Assembly (NCBI GenBank): GCA_959347315.1 | Contig: OY365819.1 | Span: 22,958,589 to 23,022,588 of the forward strand | DNA from: Bimastos eiseni | Lineage: Eukaryota > Annelida > Clitellata > Crassiclitellata > Lumbricidae | Direction: 5' to 3' | Length of the DNA: 64,000 nt | Shown: one piece after another, positions 33,501-40,129 of the stretch | Numbering within the stretch: position 1 is the stretch's first letter | Layout of the letters: the number at the start of each line of letters is the position of its first letter | Position numbers and translations under genes: made by a program | The notes under the pieces: generated by a model | The model's database searches: none | Told to the model about the DNA's origin: nothing | What the model saw: the letters and a program-made list of their open reading frames with translations, nothing else

Positions 33501-36470
33501 GTATGGTTGACGACAAGTTAACAGAATGGTTCAACACAGTGGTAGGGCTAAGACAAGGTTGCGGACTATCGCCTGACCTTGCTGCTGGAAATGGTAATGA
33601 ATATAGCATTGATCTCTACGGAAGTCGGAGTCATGGTGAACGGAAGACTGCTTAACAATCTTTGGTTTGCAGATGACATAGACCTGATTGGAGAAATTGC
33701 GGGGCAGTTGCAGGAGCTTACAGATAGCGTATCAGTAGCAAAGGGATGGCATCAAAATTAATGCACAAAAGACTAAAACCATGACAATCTGAAATTTTTT
33801 TAGAACTGGACGGTTAAACTTTAGAATAAGACACTGGAACAGGAGATGGGGTTTGTATACCTAGCAGTGATGCAGTACTCTAGTCCGGCAAAGGACTCGA
33901 GGCTGACTCAAGACCGTTTTTCGGAGATATCGGACTCGGAATAACATGACTCGGACTTGGACTCGAAGCCCTTGACTGGAATTTTGACTCGGTTTCCGAG
34001 TCACGATTTTTGGATTTTGTCTCACTGCAGAAATTATGTGTGCTCACTACTTACTTAAAATGGCTACCATTCTAACCTAGATTGTATATAGATCTCAGTG
34101 TTCTTGGCCAACTTCCATAGTTGCGACCATTATTTCCTCGCCTCCCTTGCACTCTCATATAATCATTGTCATGGTAATAGGCTAAGTGTGTCTTCCATGT
34201 TTGGTTGTGGGTGGGGAATTATTGAAGTGTCATAAACAGAGATATGGGATAATGGGACCCTGTGTTTCAGTGCTCACACTCCACAACAAAGACCTTCAGA
34301 GCTTTTATGCTCATGAAATGTAATTTGGATATATTAAAGAAACTCTTGATAAATTGTACTATTGTGTTTTTGACACTCTACGTTAATTCCTTATGCTATA
34401 TAACATATATTGAGCTGTTGATTTTCAACAAGACCTTTTATTGTGTGTTTTTGTGTACTTGGACTCGGGCATTTAGGACTCGAACTCTAGCAACTCTGGA
34501 CTCGACTCGGCGTAGGTGGACTTGGACTCGACTCAGCATAGGTGGACTCGACTACATCATTGCTTTGTGGCCTTATAACAGGGGACAGATGATGCGCAGG
34601 GGATATCAAAAGAAGAATCGGCCTGGCTTGCGCAGTGTCTGAAAAACTAAGCAAAATATGGATGCCAAAGGAGATAACAAAACTAGCCAAAATGAGACTG
34701 TATGGAACATTTGCTGTTGTATGGAGCAGAGTGCTGGTGCTTGCACAAGGAGGATGAGAGGAGGCTGCTTGCGCTGGAAATGAACTGGCTCAGAAAAATG
34801 TTGGAAAAAAGTAGAAGGGACAAGATCCGGAATGACGTGATCCAAAAGGAACTGGGTCAAGAATAAACAATAATCGATAAAATCAGGCAAAAAGGCTTTC
34901 ATGGTTTGGTCATGTGACCAGAATGGATAAAAAAAGCTTGCCACTGGCGGCACTACATGGCTAAATAGAGGAAGCAAGAAGCCGAGGAAGACAACAAAAA
35001 ACCTGGATGCACAACATAAAGAAGATCCGAGGATGGCAAACGTGAATATGAGAGAGACGGTAGAAATGGCTAGAGACAGAACTGTATGGAGATGTTTCGT
35101 TGAGGCCTCATCGTCGGTGCAAGTCTGACGGACGAGAGAAAATGAAAAAAATCAGCTACATATATGGATAATGTGGATGTAGGATTCTCATGCTCAGGAA
35201 CAAGTAAAACCAACAATTCGGCTATTAAGCTTGATAGTCTCTTTCCACGTAGTATAATTCAAAAGTATGGTCGAGCATTTACTCAGCTTAGAGAAGATAT
35301 TATGGAGAGATAAAATTTAAACCTTGTGGTTGCAACAATAGGAGAAGTAAATTTGTCACCTACTGTGGGCTTAGCCACCCATGATCTTGCAATAAAAGTC
35401 CTTACCTTTTCTGCAGAAAAAAACCTGGCATATGGCTAAAATTAGTCAGTTCCTTTGGATTGGACAAGCTCCTCCATCAAAATTGTACATAGGCCCCTCT
35501 CACGAACTGATTTGCAAGAGGTTCAAACACTTATCTTGTTCTCAATGACAGCACTTGTTCTTCTAGACTTATCTGCTGCTTTGATGCTATGGATCATTCT
35601 AGTCTTATTCATTATCAAGAAAAAATTTGGGATCTCTTGTCCTGCCAAAAATTGGCTTAGTACTTGGTCGACACACCCACTTAGTAAATCAGTATATTTA
35701 AATGATAATTATTCATGCAGTACTTTGTTGGCATGCAGTGTGTCACAGGGCTATGTGCTTTTGTTTACATTATACACCACATCATTAGAAACATTTCTGC
35801 CTGCATAATTATTTCATGGAATGTAATTCTACACTGATGATACATCTACGTTTCATTTGACTTGTGACTCATCCATCAGCTGTTATCAAAACTTCAGCCA
35901 AATATTTAGGTGACAAATTTACTTCTCCTGTTATATAGCCAAGGTTCTTTATTCCTAACTTTCGTTAAATGCTGCTTTATGGAGCAACACCTCAGTGATC
36001 ACAGTCATTAGAGAATAAACTTAATTAGCAGAATCTAATGGCTTTCATTATACTGAGAAGTGAGAACAACAAGAAGGTAGAAATTTTCAGGCATATTAAA
36101 CATATGGTTATATTATGACGCCAAACAAATGTCTGCATTCTTTGAAATAATTATTTGATTCAGCATGGTAATCTGGGTAGATGTGCCAAGTTCAAACTAC
36201 TGTTGTCGAACTGTTAAACTGTTAGTTATGTTTTTATTTTATCAATTTCACAAAGAGCACATTGTTTAAAATTCACTTTTCTACCGCTTGATCTCAGGTC
36301 ACACATAGCACAGAGTCATAACACACAAATCGTTTTGACTTTGAAAACTGAGCGCATTCAAGAATGCTTGTGGACTCACCCTCTGGTGTCAGACGAAGCG
36401 CTAGTTCGTAGTTGGACGCTTTCTCTAAAGCCCTCGCTGTCTCTGCGCCAACTTCTATCGGGGCGGCCAT
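9279..36470 (-). CDS. Myb/SANT-like double-module DNA-binding protein, 8 coding exons
   Basis: Inferred gene with coding exons, 5' to 3' on the minus strand: 36470-36380, 33413-33228, 32099-31916, 30118-29979, 15200-14976, 10746-10566, 10402-10269 and 9637-9279. Lengths sum to 1500 nt, exactly 499 codons plus a stop, and every junction agrees in phase. Exons 2-4 and 5-7 are two homologous modules: an acidic linker, a Myb/SANT-like helical exon with 'SWEACEKK-RNLKYR', and a 'YKL...YFDAI' exon. The last exon holds a coiled segment. Myb/SANT-like proteins of this type are nuclear DNA-binding proteins, often derived from Harbinger-type transposon partners. The function here is unknown. An alternative reading is two tandem genes, the upstream one missing its last exon. 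Confidence 0.72.
9830..9915 (+). mobile_element. LINE 3' tail scrap with (TTAC)n
   Basis: AGTCTAATAAAGAATATTC followed by TTACTTACTTACTTGC is typical of a LINE 3' end with a tetranucleotide tail. A similar tail is at 31300-31325. No coding part is attached that I can recognise. Confidence 0.4.
10269..10402 (-). CDS. SANT gene module 1, 'YKL...YFDAI' exon
   Basis: The acceptor is ATATTGTAG before 10402 and the donor is GTAAGT at 10268. It encodes 'YKLIVNGNEKKSKIRKQWEY' followed by 'FDAINGLMSDHSVAEHSP'. The exon at 29979-30118 is its paralogue: both share YKL, a lysine-rich turn, W-YFDAI and an acidic tail. Its phases (in 2, out 1) match both neighbours. Confidence 0.82.
10566..10746 (-). CDS. 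SANT gene module 1, Myb/SANT-like exon
   Basis: It encodes 'WTHELTLLLIRACRERQYLF', then 'GIKKMDVWKQVADAMQAHG', then 'SWEACEKKIRNLKYR'. This is a three-helix Myb/SANT-like DNA-binding fold with the tryptophans that mark helices 1, 2 and 3. The acceptor GTGTGGAGCAG precedes 10746 and the donor is GTTGGC at 10565, which is weak. The paralogous exon at 31916-32099 also has a weak donor (GTTACT). Confidence 0.88.
10994..11050 (-). mobile_element. tiny TTAA palindromic MITE (copy 1)
   Basis: It begins TTAACCCTTTATTGATTAC and ends GGTCATTAAAGGGTTA. It shares the inner phrase TTTTACTATGCAC with the inverted copy at 47371-47442 and lacks about 15 bases present there. The TTAACCCTTTA terminus is of piggyBac type. 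Confidence 0.7.
11150..11353 (+). mobile_element. LINE C-terminal scrap
   Basis: The frame contains 'CYYQLRQLLTVERSL' followed by 'FVHAFITAQ'. This is the same block as in the LINE at 281-1340 ('CYYQLRQLL'), a conserved segment after the reverse transcriptase in CR1/L2-like elements. It abuts the minus-strand LINE. Confidence 0.65.
11375..12403 (-). mobile_element. L2/CR1-like LINE fragment, decayed
   Basis: On the minus strand the order is 'YRPISNVSFVSKIIEK' at about 12210-12260, a 'DFDSVDHDILL'-like block near 12060, 'SYGKPQGSVFGPV' near 11890, 'DLGVILGQELTF' near 11600 and 'TLVHVFVTSRLDFC' near 11470. This is the order of motifs in a non-LTR reverse transcriptase. There are many frameshifts. 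A 70-bp piece recurs inverted beside the gap. Confidence 0.8.
11763..11832 (+). repeat. inverted repeat, left arm
   Basis: It is the exact reverse complement of 12565-12634 over 70 bases (68 checked base by base plus the next two). The right arm runs directly into the N gap. Confidence 0.9.
12451..12545. repeat. (TA)n microsatellite
   Basis: Long TATATA runs are broken by TAGCGTACCTTCAGCTC. The flanks carry CTTCAGTTC (12441) and GAACTGAAG (12547) in opposite orientation, so the whole tract can fold back. Confidence 0.85.
12565..12634 (-). repeat. inverted repeat, right arm, ending at the gap
   Basis: Reverse complement of 11763-11832. It belongs to the minus-strand LINE body but sits in the opposite orientation beside the gap. 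It could be real or an assembly error. Confidence 0.9.
12635..12834. other. assembly gap (200 N)
   Basis: Exactly 200 unknown bases, a round number typical of a scaffold gap of unknown true length. Any open frame across it is an artefact. Confidence 0.98.
12835..13350. other. unassigned stretch after the gap
   Basis: A minus-strand frame at 12944-13159 of 71 codons contains 'MFYMAVPMHMMYRKVGPVRC' and 'SMYFKRRLERE'. I do not recognise it. No splice sites or repeat boundaries were resolved. TA dinucleotide runs lie at 13332-13357. Confidence 0.3.
13358..14084. mobile_element. hAT-type MITE rich in CGATAT/ATTAATCGG motifs
   Basis: The left end TAGAGCTGTACCGAT (13358) matches the inverse of ATCGGGACAGCTCTG (14070-14084). 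The 8-bp ATATATAT flanks both sides, but in TA-rich sequence this is weak support. The ends are rich in CCGATTAT and ATCGGCC palindromes. No coding part is seen. Confidence 0.75.
14180..14868. repeat. 18-bp satellite with 162-bp higher-order repeat
   Basis: The basic unit is CATAAACCACATATAAAC (18 bp). Variant CCTCATATAAAACAT recurs at 14296, 14458 and 14620, exactly 162 bases apart (9 units), so there are about three higher-order copies. Because the unit is a multiple of three, it stays open in several frames on both strands (for example 255 codons of 'HKPHIN' repeats). These frames are not treated as genes. Confidence 0.95.
14976..15200 (-). CDS. SANT gene module 1, acidic linker exon
   Basis: The minus-strand acceptor CTTTCTACAG precedes 15200. 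The exon encodes 'DVGCESEFQSSWQDGAFEGG', an acidic middle 'CRGDESEEGRDISESV', and ends 'DLSIPTEDAITN'. The donor at 14975 is GCAAGT, a GC donor. Using the GT four bases further would give the wrong phase for the SANT exon at 10746. The end resembles 'SFSTEDSI' of the module-2 exon. Confidence 0.75.
15237..15900. other. intron sequence, nothing recognised
   Basis: It lies inside the inferred intron between 29979 and 15200 of the minus-strand SANT gene. I see no coding motif, repeat boundary or RNA gene. Confidence 0.4.
16249..17064 (+). pseudogene. LINE ORF1 (coiled coil plus RNA-binding domain), stop-interrupted
   Basis: The first part (16249-16548) starts 'MSIMSRRGSKPDDN' and continues as a helical, coiled-coil-like region ending at TAA 16546. 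The next frame continues directly with 'RQENLIIYGIDD', 'VYINEHLTRKNSLLFAETRK' and 'TWTRDGIIYVCCSDD'. This pattern belongs to the L1-ORF1/transposase-22 RNA-binding fold found in many LINE gag-like proteins. At least one stop and one frameshift separate the parts. Confidence 0.7.
17366..19882 (+). pseudogene. LINE ORF2, 5' part: zinc finger, endonuclease, reverse transcriptase
   Basis: The N-terminal finger reads 'CSLCANVSD' ... 'CAHCCKFYHFHN' ... 'WLCNSC' (17384-17506), a PHD-like Cys/His arrangement. The apurinic endonuclease is shown by 'SVSETWLNINSQD' near 17880, 'GDFNIDLL' near 18211 and 'TLIDNLFTNRIAK' near 18352. The reverse transcriptase has 'YRPISILPFFSKLFEKVM' near 19300. The catalytic box reads 'FANDTNIIA' near 19755, with Asn in place of the first Asp of FADD. 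Several stops and frameshifts are present. Confidence 0.85.
20698..22089 (+). pseudogene. Jockey-like gag with CCHC zinc knuckles
   Basis: The first part ends at TAA 21268 ('ELEPGSVAPA'). The second frame begins near 21277 and carries 'CFCCLSFGHVAKFC' (CX2CX4HX4C), then 'CGICAGDHKHTEC' and 'CGGPHPAMTNSC', the three-knuckle series typical of Jockey/I-group gag proteins that bind their own RNA. A long low-complexity Thr/Ala-rich tail follows. Confidence 0.85.
22035..22865 (+). pseudogene. Jockey-like LINE endonuclease domain, truncated
   Basis: It starts 'LQILQWNACSLRP' (about 22058), then in the next frame 'PTIICIQETWLRT' near 22146, 'VNVYHRPPQ' near 22350, 'AVILGDFNAHSTLFGC' near 22427 and 'GSDHSPILI' near 22663. 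These are the catalytic motifs of the LINE apurinic-type endonuclease. A frameshift near 22210 separates the start. The domain is cut off before the reverse transcriptase. Confidence 0.85.
22870..23005 (-). mobile_element. solo piggyBac-like terminus with GTGGGACA hairpins
   Basis: Read in reverse from 23005, it starts TTAACCCTTTCCACTCGACT, the usual piggyBac-like TTAACCCTTT end. Inward it has three hairpin-like blocks: TGTCCCACCTTGTGGGACA (22969), TGTCCCACCGGGTGGGACA (22923) and a decayed TGTCCCTCTGGGTGGGCCA (22876). CATACGATCG follows the last two. The matching other end was not found. Confidence 0.6.
23593..24595 (+). pseudogene. LINE ORF2, 3' part, and 3' region
   Basis: It resumes the interrupted reverse transcriptase: 'CITFVSHRKKPPV', a stop, then 'VSTKFLGVFADKSLTWNVHI' near 23682 and 'LLQNRAFKIIHHN' near 23900. 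It ends with frames to about 24183. The 3' region ends AATAAAAATCTTTGGTATTGGTAT. It belongs with the LINE at 15900-19882. Confidence 0.82.
24640..25340 (+). mobile_element. L2-like LINE fragment, decayed
   Basis: The frame 'CGVPQGSILDPLLFI' at about 25272-25316 is the reverse-transcriptase GVPQGS(V/I)LGP motif. The preceding 600 bases are CT-rich and similar in style to the fragments at 53160-53660 and 32640-33000. A 159-codon frame at 25198-25677 overlaps it but its end is not recognised. Confidence 0.6.
25920..26140 (+). mobile_element. LINE 3' coding tail scrap
   Basis: The frame reads 'ILLDWMTKEGYSKLKARV' then a stop, then 'RNELDVLTRLGRQRAIER'. This resembles the C-terminal tail of RTE- or L1-like elements, where a 'GRP' turn precedes a 'W-D/LDWM---G-SKL' helix. 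It is decayed. Confidence 0.5.
26645..26800 (-). repeat. tRNA-derived SINE
   Basis: On the minus strand, GTGGTCGATTGGTTAGAGCGG (about 26790-26770) resembles a tRNA 5' half with an A box. It is followed by a non-tRNA body with GACCCTGTCATTGTGTAAGG. The B box is poor. It is a short interspersed element rather than a tRNA gene. Confidence 0.5.
27081..28255 (+). mobile_element. non-autonomous Helitron
   Basis: The 5' end TCTCTATATATAAAAGG (27081) and the 3' end, a CCCGTGCAATGCCGGG hairpin followed by TTCCCCAGCTAG (28229-28255), are the classic Helitron termini. No Rep/helicase is seen. An internal block (27105-27160 plus 27811-27920) is duplicated at 28065-28220, with shared 'TTTTACAGCTATTGACTCG' and 'CCAAAAACCTGTCTC'. 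A hAT MITE sits inside the first block. Confidence 0.85.
27160..27810. mobile_element. hAT-type MITE nested in the Helitron
   Basis: The termini TAGGAATGTTAA (27160) and TTAACAATCCTA (27799-27810) are inverted with one mismatch. A perfect 8-bp TSD, CTCGAAAC, lies at 27152-27159 and 27811-27818. The second Helitron internal block (28112 onward) shows the uninterrupted target. The interior has GATAACCGGTTATCGG and ACCGGTTTT palindromes and no coding part. Confidence 0.93.
28256..28586. other. unassigned intron stretch
   Basis: AT-rich sequence between the Helitron and the next MITE. Nothing recognised. Confidence 0.4.
28587..29117. mobile_element. hAT-type MITE with GAGTTAACTCA subrepeats
   Basis: The ends CAGTGTTAGGTA (28587) and TTACCCAACACTG (29105-29117) are inverted. 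The 8-bp flanks are CTTGTCTG (28579) and CCTGTCTG (29118), 7 of 8 identical. The interior is made of repeated TGAGTTTGAGTTAACTCAT-like phrases, themselves palindromic. Confidence 0.88.
29487..29856. mobile_element. hAT-type MITE (CAGCGGTTCCCAA ends)
   Basis: The left end CAGCGGTTCCCAAT (29487) and the right end GGGAAACGCTG (29846-29856) are inverted. The first ~90 bases also resemble the last ~60 in reverse (AACCCTATGGTTCCACGGAA). The target duplication is not clean (ATTAAA versus CATTAG). The termini are of the well-known hAT type. Confidence 0.65.
29979..30118 (-). CDS. SANT gene module 2, 'YKL...YFDAI' exon
   Basis: The minus-strand acceptor is TTATCTTTGCAG before 30118 and the donor GTAAGA is at 29978. 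It encodes 'YKLLTKNGNKCCKGRRPWIY' then 'FDAIDSIVTSDPNLNETHRI'. It is paralogous to 10269-10402. Its end phase (1) matches the start of the linker exon at 15200, which supports joining the two modules into one transcript. Confidence 0.82.
30554..31190 (-). mobile_element. LINE C-terminal fragment
   Basis: On the minus strand: 'WVEADNLRLNSSKTREMLV' (about 31070-31015), 'NILGVIIKGDLRATLHVDRL' (about 30950), 'LHALRVLRWHGLSLEGLHTV' and 'SRLLYASPAWWGL'. This is the region after the catalytic box in a non-LTR reverse transcriptase. It differs from the CR1-like copies nearby. It lies in an intron of the SANT gene and has several frameshifts. Confidence 0.8.
31191..31915. other. unassigned intron stretch
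   Basis: It contains AATAAAGAAAATACTTACTTAC near 31297, a LINE-like tail. Otherwise it is AT-rich with nothing recognised. Confidence 0.35.
31916..32099 (-). CDS. SANT gene module 2, Myb/SANT-like exon
   Basis: It encodes 'WTHEATLYLIGACERRKHLF', 'GMKKMDIWKEIADAMQSFG' and 'SWEACEKKMRNLKYR', closely matching the exon at 10566-10746. The three helices and their tryptophans are intact. The acceptor TTTCTTCCAG precedes 32099 and the donor is GTTACT at 31915. It is one codon longer than its paralogue. Confidence 0.88.
32440..32640 (-). repeat. tRNA-derived SINE (family copy A)
   Basis: On the minus strand the head has TGTTGTAGTGGGATACTC (A-box-like) and GCAGGTTCGAATCCACC (a good B box). The body GTCTGTGAGGAAGGCAAAGG GAAACCACCTCACTC follows. 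The same body is present on + at 48400-48560. It includes the phrase GGGCAGACCCATTTGGC near its end. Confidence 0.75.
32640..33000 (-). mobile_element. L2-like LINE fragment
   Basis: The minus-strand frame at 32977-32666 reads 'LSPKPQRTTISFLPSNHSTG', then 'LSQLLTIQSHRSTRSSSTLT' and 'AIAVPPLWSKLHPA'. The plus-strand fragment at 53345-53660 has the same sequence order, so they are two copies of one family. Confidence 0.75.
33228..33413 (-). CDS. SANT gene module 2, acidic linker exon
   Basis: The minus-strand acceptor is TTATGTTCAG before 33413 and the donor GTTTGT is at 33227. It encodes 'FQISWPMGCPNDLAAEVSEN', 'SAPEQQREPLNSKTAIAAV' and 'IGNSFSTEDSI'. The ending resembles the module-1 linker exon ('DLSIPTEDAI'). 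Its phases (in 1, out 1) fit the first exon and the SANT exon at 32099. Confidence 0.68.
33505..35130 (+). mobile_element. RTE/L1-like LINE 3' half, split by a MITE
   Basis: The reverse-transcriptase part has 'WFNTVVGLRQGCGLSP' near 33532 and 'LWFADDIDLIGEIAGQLQEL' near 33660, an intact FADD box. After the insertion, the tail shows 'LRKEDERRLLALEMNWLRKM'-like sequence near 34750-34800 and 'RRDKIRNDVIQKELG' near 34815-34858, typical of the C-terminus of such elements. There are many frameshifts. Confidence 0.8.
33871..34565. mobile_element. MITE with GGACTCG subrepeats
   Basis: The left end CAGTGATGCAGTACTCTAGTCC (near 33870) and the right end GGACTCGACTACATCATTG are inverted imperfectly. Both ends are filled with GGACTCG and GACTCGAAC phrases. 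No exact target duplication was found. It sits inside the LINE. Confidence 0.6.
35440..35815 (+). mobile_element. CR1/L2-like LINE reverse-transcriptase scrap
   Basis: The frames read 'LLDLSAALMLWIILV' (normally LLDLSAAFDTVDH), then 'SVYLNDNYS' and 'ACSVSQGYVLLFTLYTTSLE' (normally GVPQGSVLGPLLFTLYTTPL). These mark the central reverse-transcriptase domain, decayed. Confidence 0.72.
36380..36470 (-). CDS. SANT gene first coding exon (MAAPIEVGAETARAL)
   Basis: The minus-strand ATG at 36470 sits in AAAATGG, a good initiation context. It encodes 'MAAPIEVGAETARALEKASN' then 'YELALRLTPE' and ends in phase 1 at a strong donor, GTGAGT (36379). The phase matches the linker exon at 33413. The surroundings are CpG-bearing, as at promoters. 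A second possible first exon lies at 36522-36615. Confidence 0.65.
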
Positions 36471-36521
36471 TTTCTGGTGCGATAACAAACGTAGAGCTTT
36501 GCAAGCGACACGTAGCCTTAC

Positions 36522-36615
36522 CTAGTATAGCAGCCTCAACGCTACGCAAATCAACTAGCTCGTTGTGTTCCTCCAATCGCTCTCGAAGGGCGCGCCCCAT
36601 TGCTGCTCGAAACAT
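36522..36615 (-). CDS. alternative first coding exon of the SANT gene (MFRAAMGRAL)
   Basis: The minus-strand ATG at 36615 gives 'MFRAAMGRALRERLEEHNEL' then 'VDLRSVEAAIL', ending in phase 1 at the strong donor GTAAGG (36521). This phase would also fit the exon at 33413. It could be an alternative first exon, or belong to another transcript. An A/T-rich ATAAATATACT box lies about 25 bases upstream of the ATG. Confidence 0.4.
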
Positions 36616-36779
36616 GGTTCGGTCTCGTCTCGGAGTATATTTATGAGAGCGAACAGAATATTATTGAGTGCTTCTGGGACTCTACAAATTCTTTGTTTCT
36701 CAACTGACGTGAGTTTCTTTGGGCGCTGAGAAATTTTGGAAGATTTTCGTACAATCTCCTCCTCCTCCTCAACCAATGG

Positions 36780-37270
36780 CGTAGCTGTGACAATGAGGAA
36801 CGGTAGGCCGATTCTGCAGAAACATTGGCGGATTTTTAGGGCATAGAAATTCAGAGAATCACCAACTCAACTTGATCTATAGTAGGCCCTACTTTCTTAT
36901 TTTAGCAGATTCACAGTGTATAATTAAAGGTTTAAGTAAAACGCGTTTGCAATGTTTTACGAAAGACAGCTTAGACTACTTACAGGCTATTTTAGTCTTC
37001 ACACAGCAGCAACTGCCTTCTAAGCCAAATTAAAAGTTCCTTTCCAACAGATAATCGAGTCTTTATTTCTGTGGTACAAGAAGGCTCCGAATCGATAGCC
37101 AGCCTAATGTGAAATTAATGTAGGCCTAGGTCTAAGAGGTAGAAGGCCTATAATTTTCACATGCTATCGTCAGTCAATTTTTAGCACAAATGAGTTTAGT
37201 AATTTCATGGAGTAAAAAGTTAGGGTTGTGCATTAGATTTGCTATTGCTGAAACTTGCAGCTAATGTAGT
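36780..37270. other. region upstream of the SANT gene
   Basis: No coding motif is seen. It may contain the promoter of the minus-strand gene. One TAGGCCTA palindrome lies at 37121. Confidence 0.3.
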
Positions 37271-37271
37271 A

Positions 37272-39670
37272 AATAGGTGCCTATCAATCAATGCTTTATT
37301 GTTCAGGAATGAAATACATGATACATAACAGAATAACACAGTAACTAAACATGCAGTGAACCAACCAATTATGCACCCAATGAAAGTAATTCACCGTAAT
37401 TACATCAATAACATTTAACGAAGTCGTATACATCATAGCAATAAACAGAGTTCATCTCACACAATCAGATCAAATATATTATTAAGTAAATGCATCAATG
37501 GTATCTGAAATTTCTAAACAGTCATTAGGTAGGTTTCTAACTTGTTTAACATAGCTCTTTAATCTTTATTGCTCCCATAAAGCAGCACCCAACAGCCCAT
37601 AATCATATTTCATACTAATACCATGTTGAAAGACTGAAGGGATACTAAAGGGGGACCTATTGGGACAAGAGTCCTGCTGTGTAAAAATGAGGCACAAATT
37701 GTCATCATGCAATAAAACCATCAAAATGTTGAACACAAAAAGTTATTGTAAATGAAACTGTTGTATGCATTGGTCAGAGGAATTGCTTGACAAAAGCATG
37801 GACTATTTGAAACTAGGGATGCAGCAGAAGCTTGACTACACTCTTGCCAAGCACTTTTTAAACATCAACATTTGGTTTCAAGCCTCTTAAATATTTAATG
37901 CCACAAGTTTTGCCTGTTTTCAAATTGGCAGTGATTACAAACACTCAACTTCCTGCTTCCCTTCCCTACTCCACTTGGTGAGACCACAAATGTAATTTTA
38001 CAAACAATTGTATATAGCATAACAAAATAAACATGTACAAACCATAATAACAACTGACACAAATGCATTAAGGTGATGAACCTTAAATTTATTCTTGAAT
38101 TGGTACATTGTGGGCAGACTAGTAAATTCATTTGGCAGGGAGTTCCAGAGCAGTGGCTCGTATATTGCAACACCATGCTGCCTGATGGTGGTGTGCACAG
38201 TTGGTTGAAGGTAGTTATTTGATGATCGTGTGTAGTGGTCATGCATATCCGAATTTTTACAGAATCAGTGTTCAAAATTTGTAGGTATTAGATGGGAATT
38301 GATTTGTACATGGATACCCCCACTTGTAATTTATTAATGCATACAAAAGGTAATATGTTCAAGCTATGAAATAAAGGCTTTGTGCTACCTCTGCACGGTA
38401 GATCACATATTATTCTCATCACTCACTTCTGTAAGATTGTCAAAATGGTTAATCGGGTATGGTAAGTAGAGACCCAAATGAGATTACAATATTATAAGGA
38501 AAGATACAAAGTTACAATTATGTGTTACGGCAGAAGATGCCGAACACGAGAGATTATGCCTATATTTTTTGATATTTTCTTTGAGATCTCAGTTATGTGT
38601 TCTTTCCATGTCAATAGCTCATCGATGTGCACACCTAAAAATTTAGATGATGATACTCTAGTTATGCTTTGATTACCTGTGCTTATAATGGGATTATAAT
38701 CTGAATTAGGTTCAAGTTTGCTTTTGGAACAGAATAATATAAAATTCATCTTTGCAAGGTTAAGAGATAATTTGTTAGCCTTAAACCACTCTCCAACCAG
38801 TTTTTAAATCAACATTCAGCGCCTTAACTAATACATCAATAGATTTGTTTGACATAGACACGTTGGTGTCGTCTGCAAACATAATGAAATGCAGTAATGA
38901 TGAGGTATTTGAAATATCATTAACATATATTAAGAATAGCAGAGGGCCTAATATGGATTCTTGTGGCACCCCACAGGTAACTTCAGATATGCCTGAAATA
39001 TGCCCATCATATGAAACGCACTGCTTTCTATCGCTGACTATCAGTTAGATAATCTGTGAGTCAGTCAAGGCTTATACCTCTTATTCTGCTGTATTTCAGT
39101 TTATTTTTTAAAATTTCGTGGTTCACCGTGTCAAAAGCTTTCGATAAATCAAAGAAGATCCTGATAGAAAAGTCATTATTGTCCCTAGCTTCAGAGATCT
39201 TCTCGTTCATTTCCATAACAGCAATGTAGGTAGAATGCCTGGTTCGAAAGCCATATTGCCCTTTAAATAGGATTATTGGTTGTCAAGAAAGACATTATTC
39301 TTCTGTTATTGTTTTTTCAAGAAACTTAGAAAAATATGGCAATATCGATATAGGCCTGTAATTGCACATTTTGTTTCTAGCTCCAGTCTTAAAAATAGGA
39401 ATTATTTTTGCGATTTTTAAATTCTTTGGGACACTACCGGTTATAATGGAAGAGTTTATGATTTCAGCAAGAGGAATATAGGTGGCTTCTATTGTAAATC
39501 CAGCAATTTGGAAATCAATTTCATCCCGTCCTCTACTATACGTTGAGCGGAGTTCTTTAGCGGGCTGTACTACTTCTCCTGGCGTTGTTAGTTCTATTCC
39601 AATTGAGGTGGCAGAGGGGTTCCTCCAAAAATCCTCTATATTAGACTTTGATGGCTGGATAAAAGATCTC
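37272..39670 (-). mobile_element. CR1-like LINE, 5' truncated, reverse transcriptase largely readable
   Basis: On the minus strand, 5' to 3': 'MCNYRPISILPYFSKFLEKT' (39370-39310), 'DLSKAFDTVNHEIL' (about 39150-39110), 'GVPQESILGPLLFLIYVND' (about 38976-38920), 'IMFADDTNVSMSNKS' (about 38890-38845), 'SKFLGVHIDELLTWKEHI' (about 38645-38595) and 'YEPLLWNSLP' (about 38160-38130). A 3' region with AATAAAGC near 37296 ends at about 37272. The FADD catalytic box is intact. The 5' end stops at about 39670. Confidence 0.88.
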
Positions 39671-39689
39671 TCGCACGCGTTGTAATAGA

Positions 39690-39740
39690 CTCTCGTGCCT
39701 CCTCCTCCTCCCTCCTCCTCCTCCTCCTCCTCTTGCTCTG
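39690..39740. repeat. (CTC)n trinucleotide tract
   Basis: CCTCCTCCTCC repeats, read as poly-Glu on the minus strand. The minus-strand frame just upstream (39830-39740) reads 'ELVTLCDGHNRLHTNTLEAI' then 'EGILLQAAKLRAEQ', which looks like coding sequence of a helical peptide, but I do not recognise it. Confidence 0.6.
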
Positions 39741-40129
39741 CTCGCAGTTTTGCTGCCTGCAGCAGGATCCCTTCGATGGCTTCAAGAGTGTTCGTATGCA
39801 AACGGTTGTGGCCGTCACATAGAGTGACGAGTTCAACAACGAGTTTACTTGCGAAGCTATTGACGAGACTACTACAAAGTTCTGATCGTGGTGTTTGTGT
39901 GTGTGAGGCTGCATGAGTGTGTGTAAGTCACCGAAGGAATTTGGCGGCTGTTTGCGATATAGTAGAAGGTCAGCTAATCAACGAATAGCTGCGTTTGGTC
40001 CATCGCTGATCTGTTTAATTTCGTCTAGTTATAAGTCACTTTGGCAGAACTCCAGGATTAATTGGACACATAGTGATTGGACAGGTCTGGAAGGCGTCTC
40101 AAGGCGTTTGTTTGCTCAGCTCTACGAAG

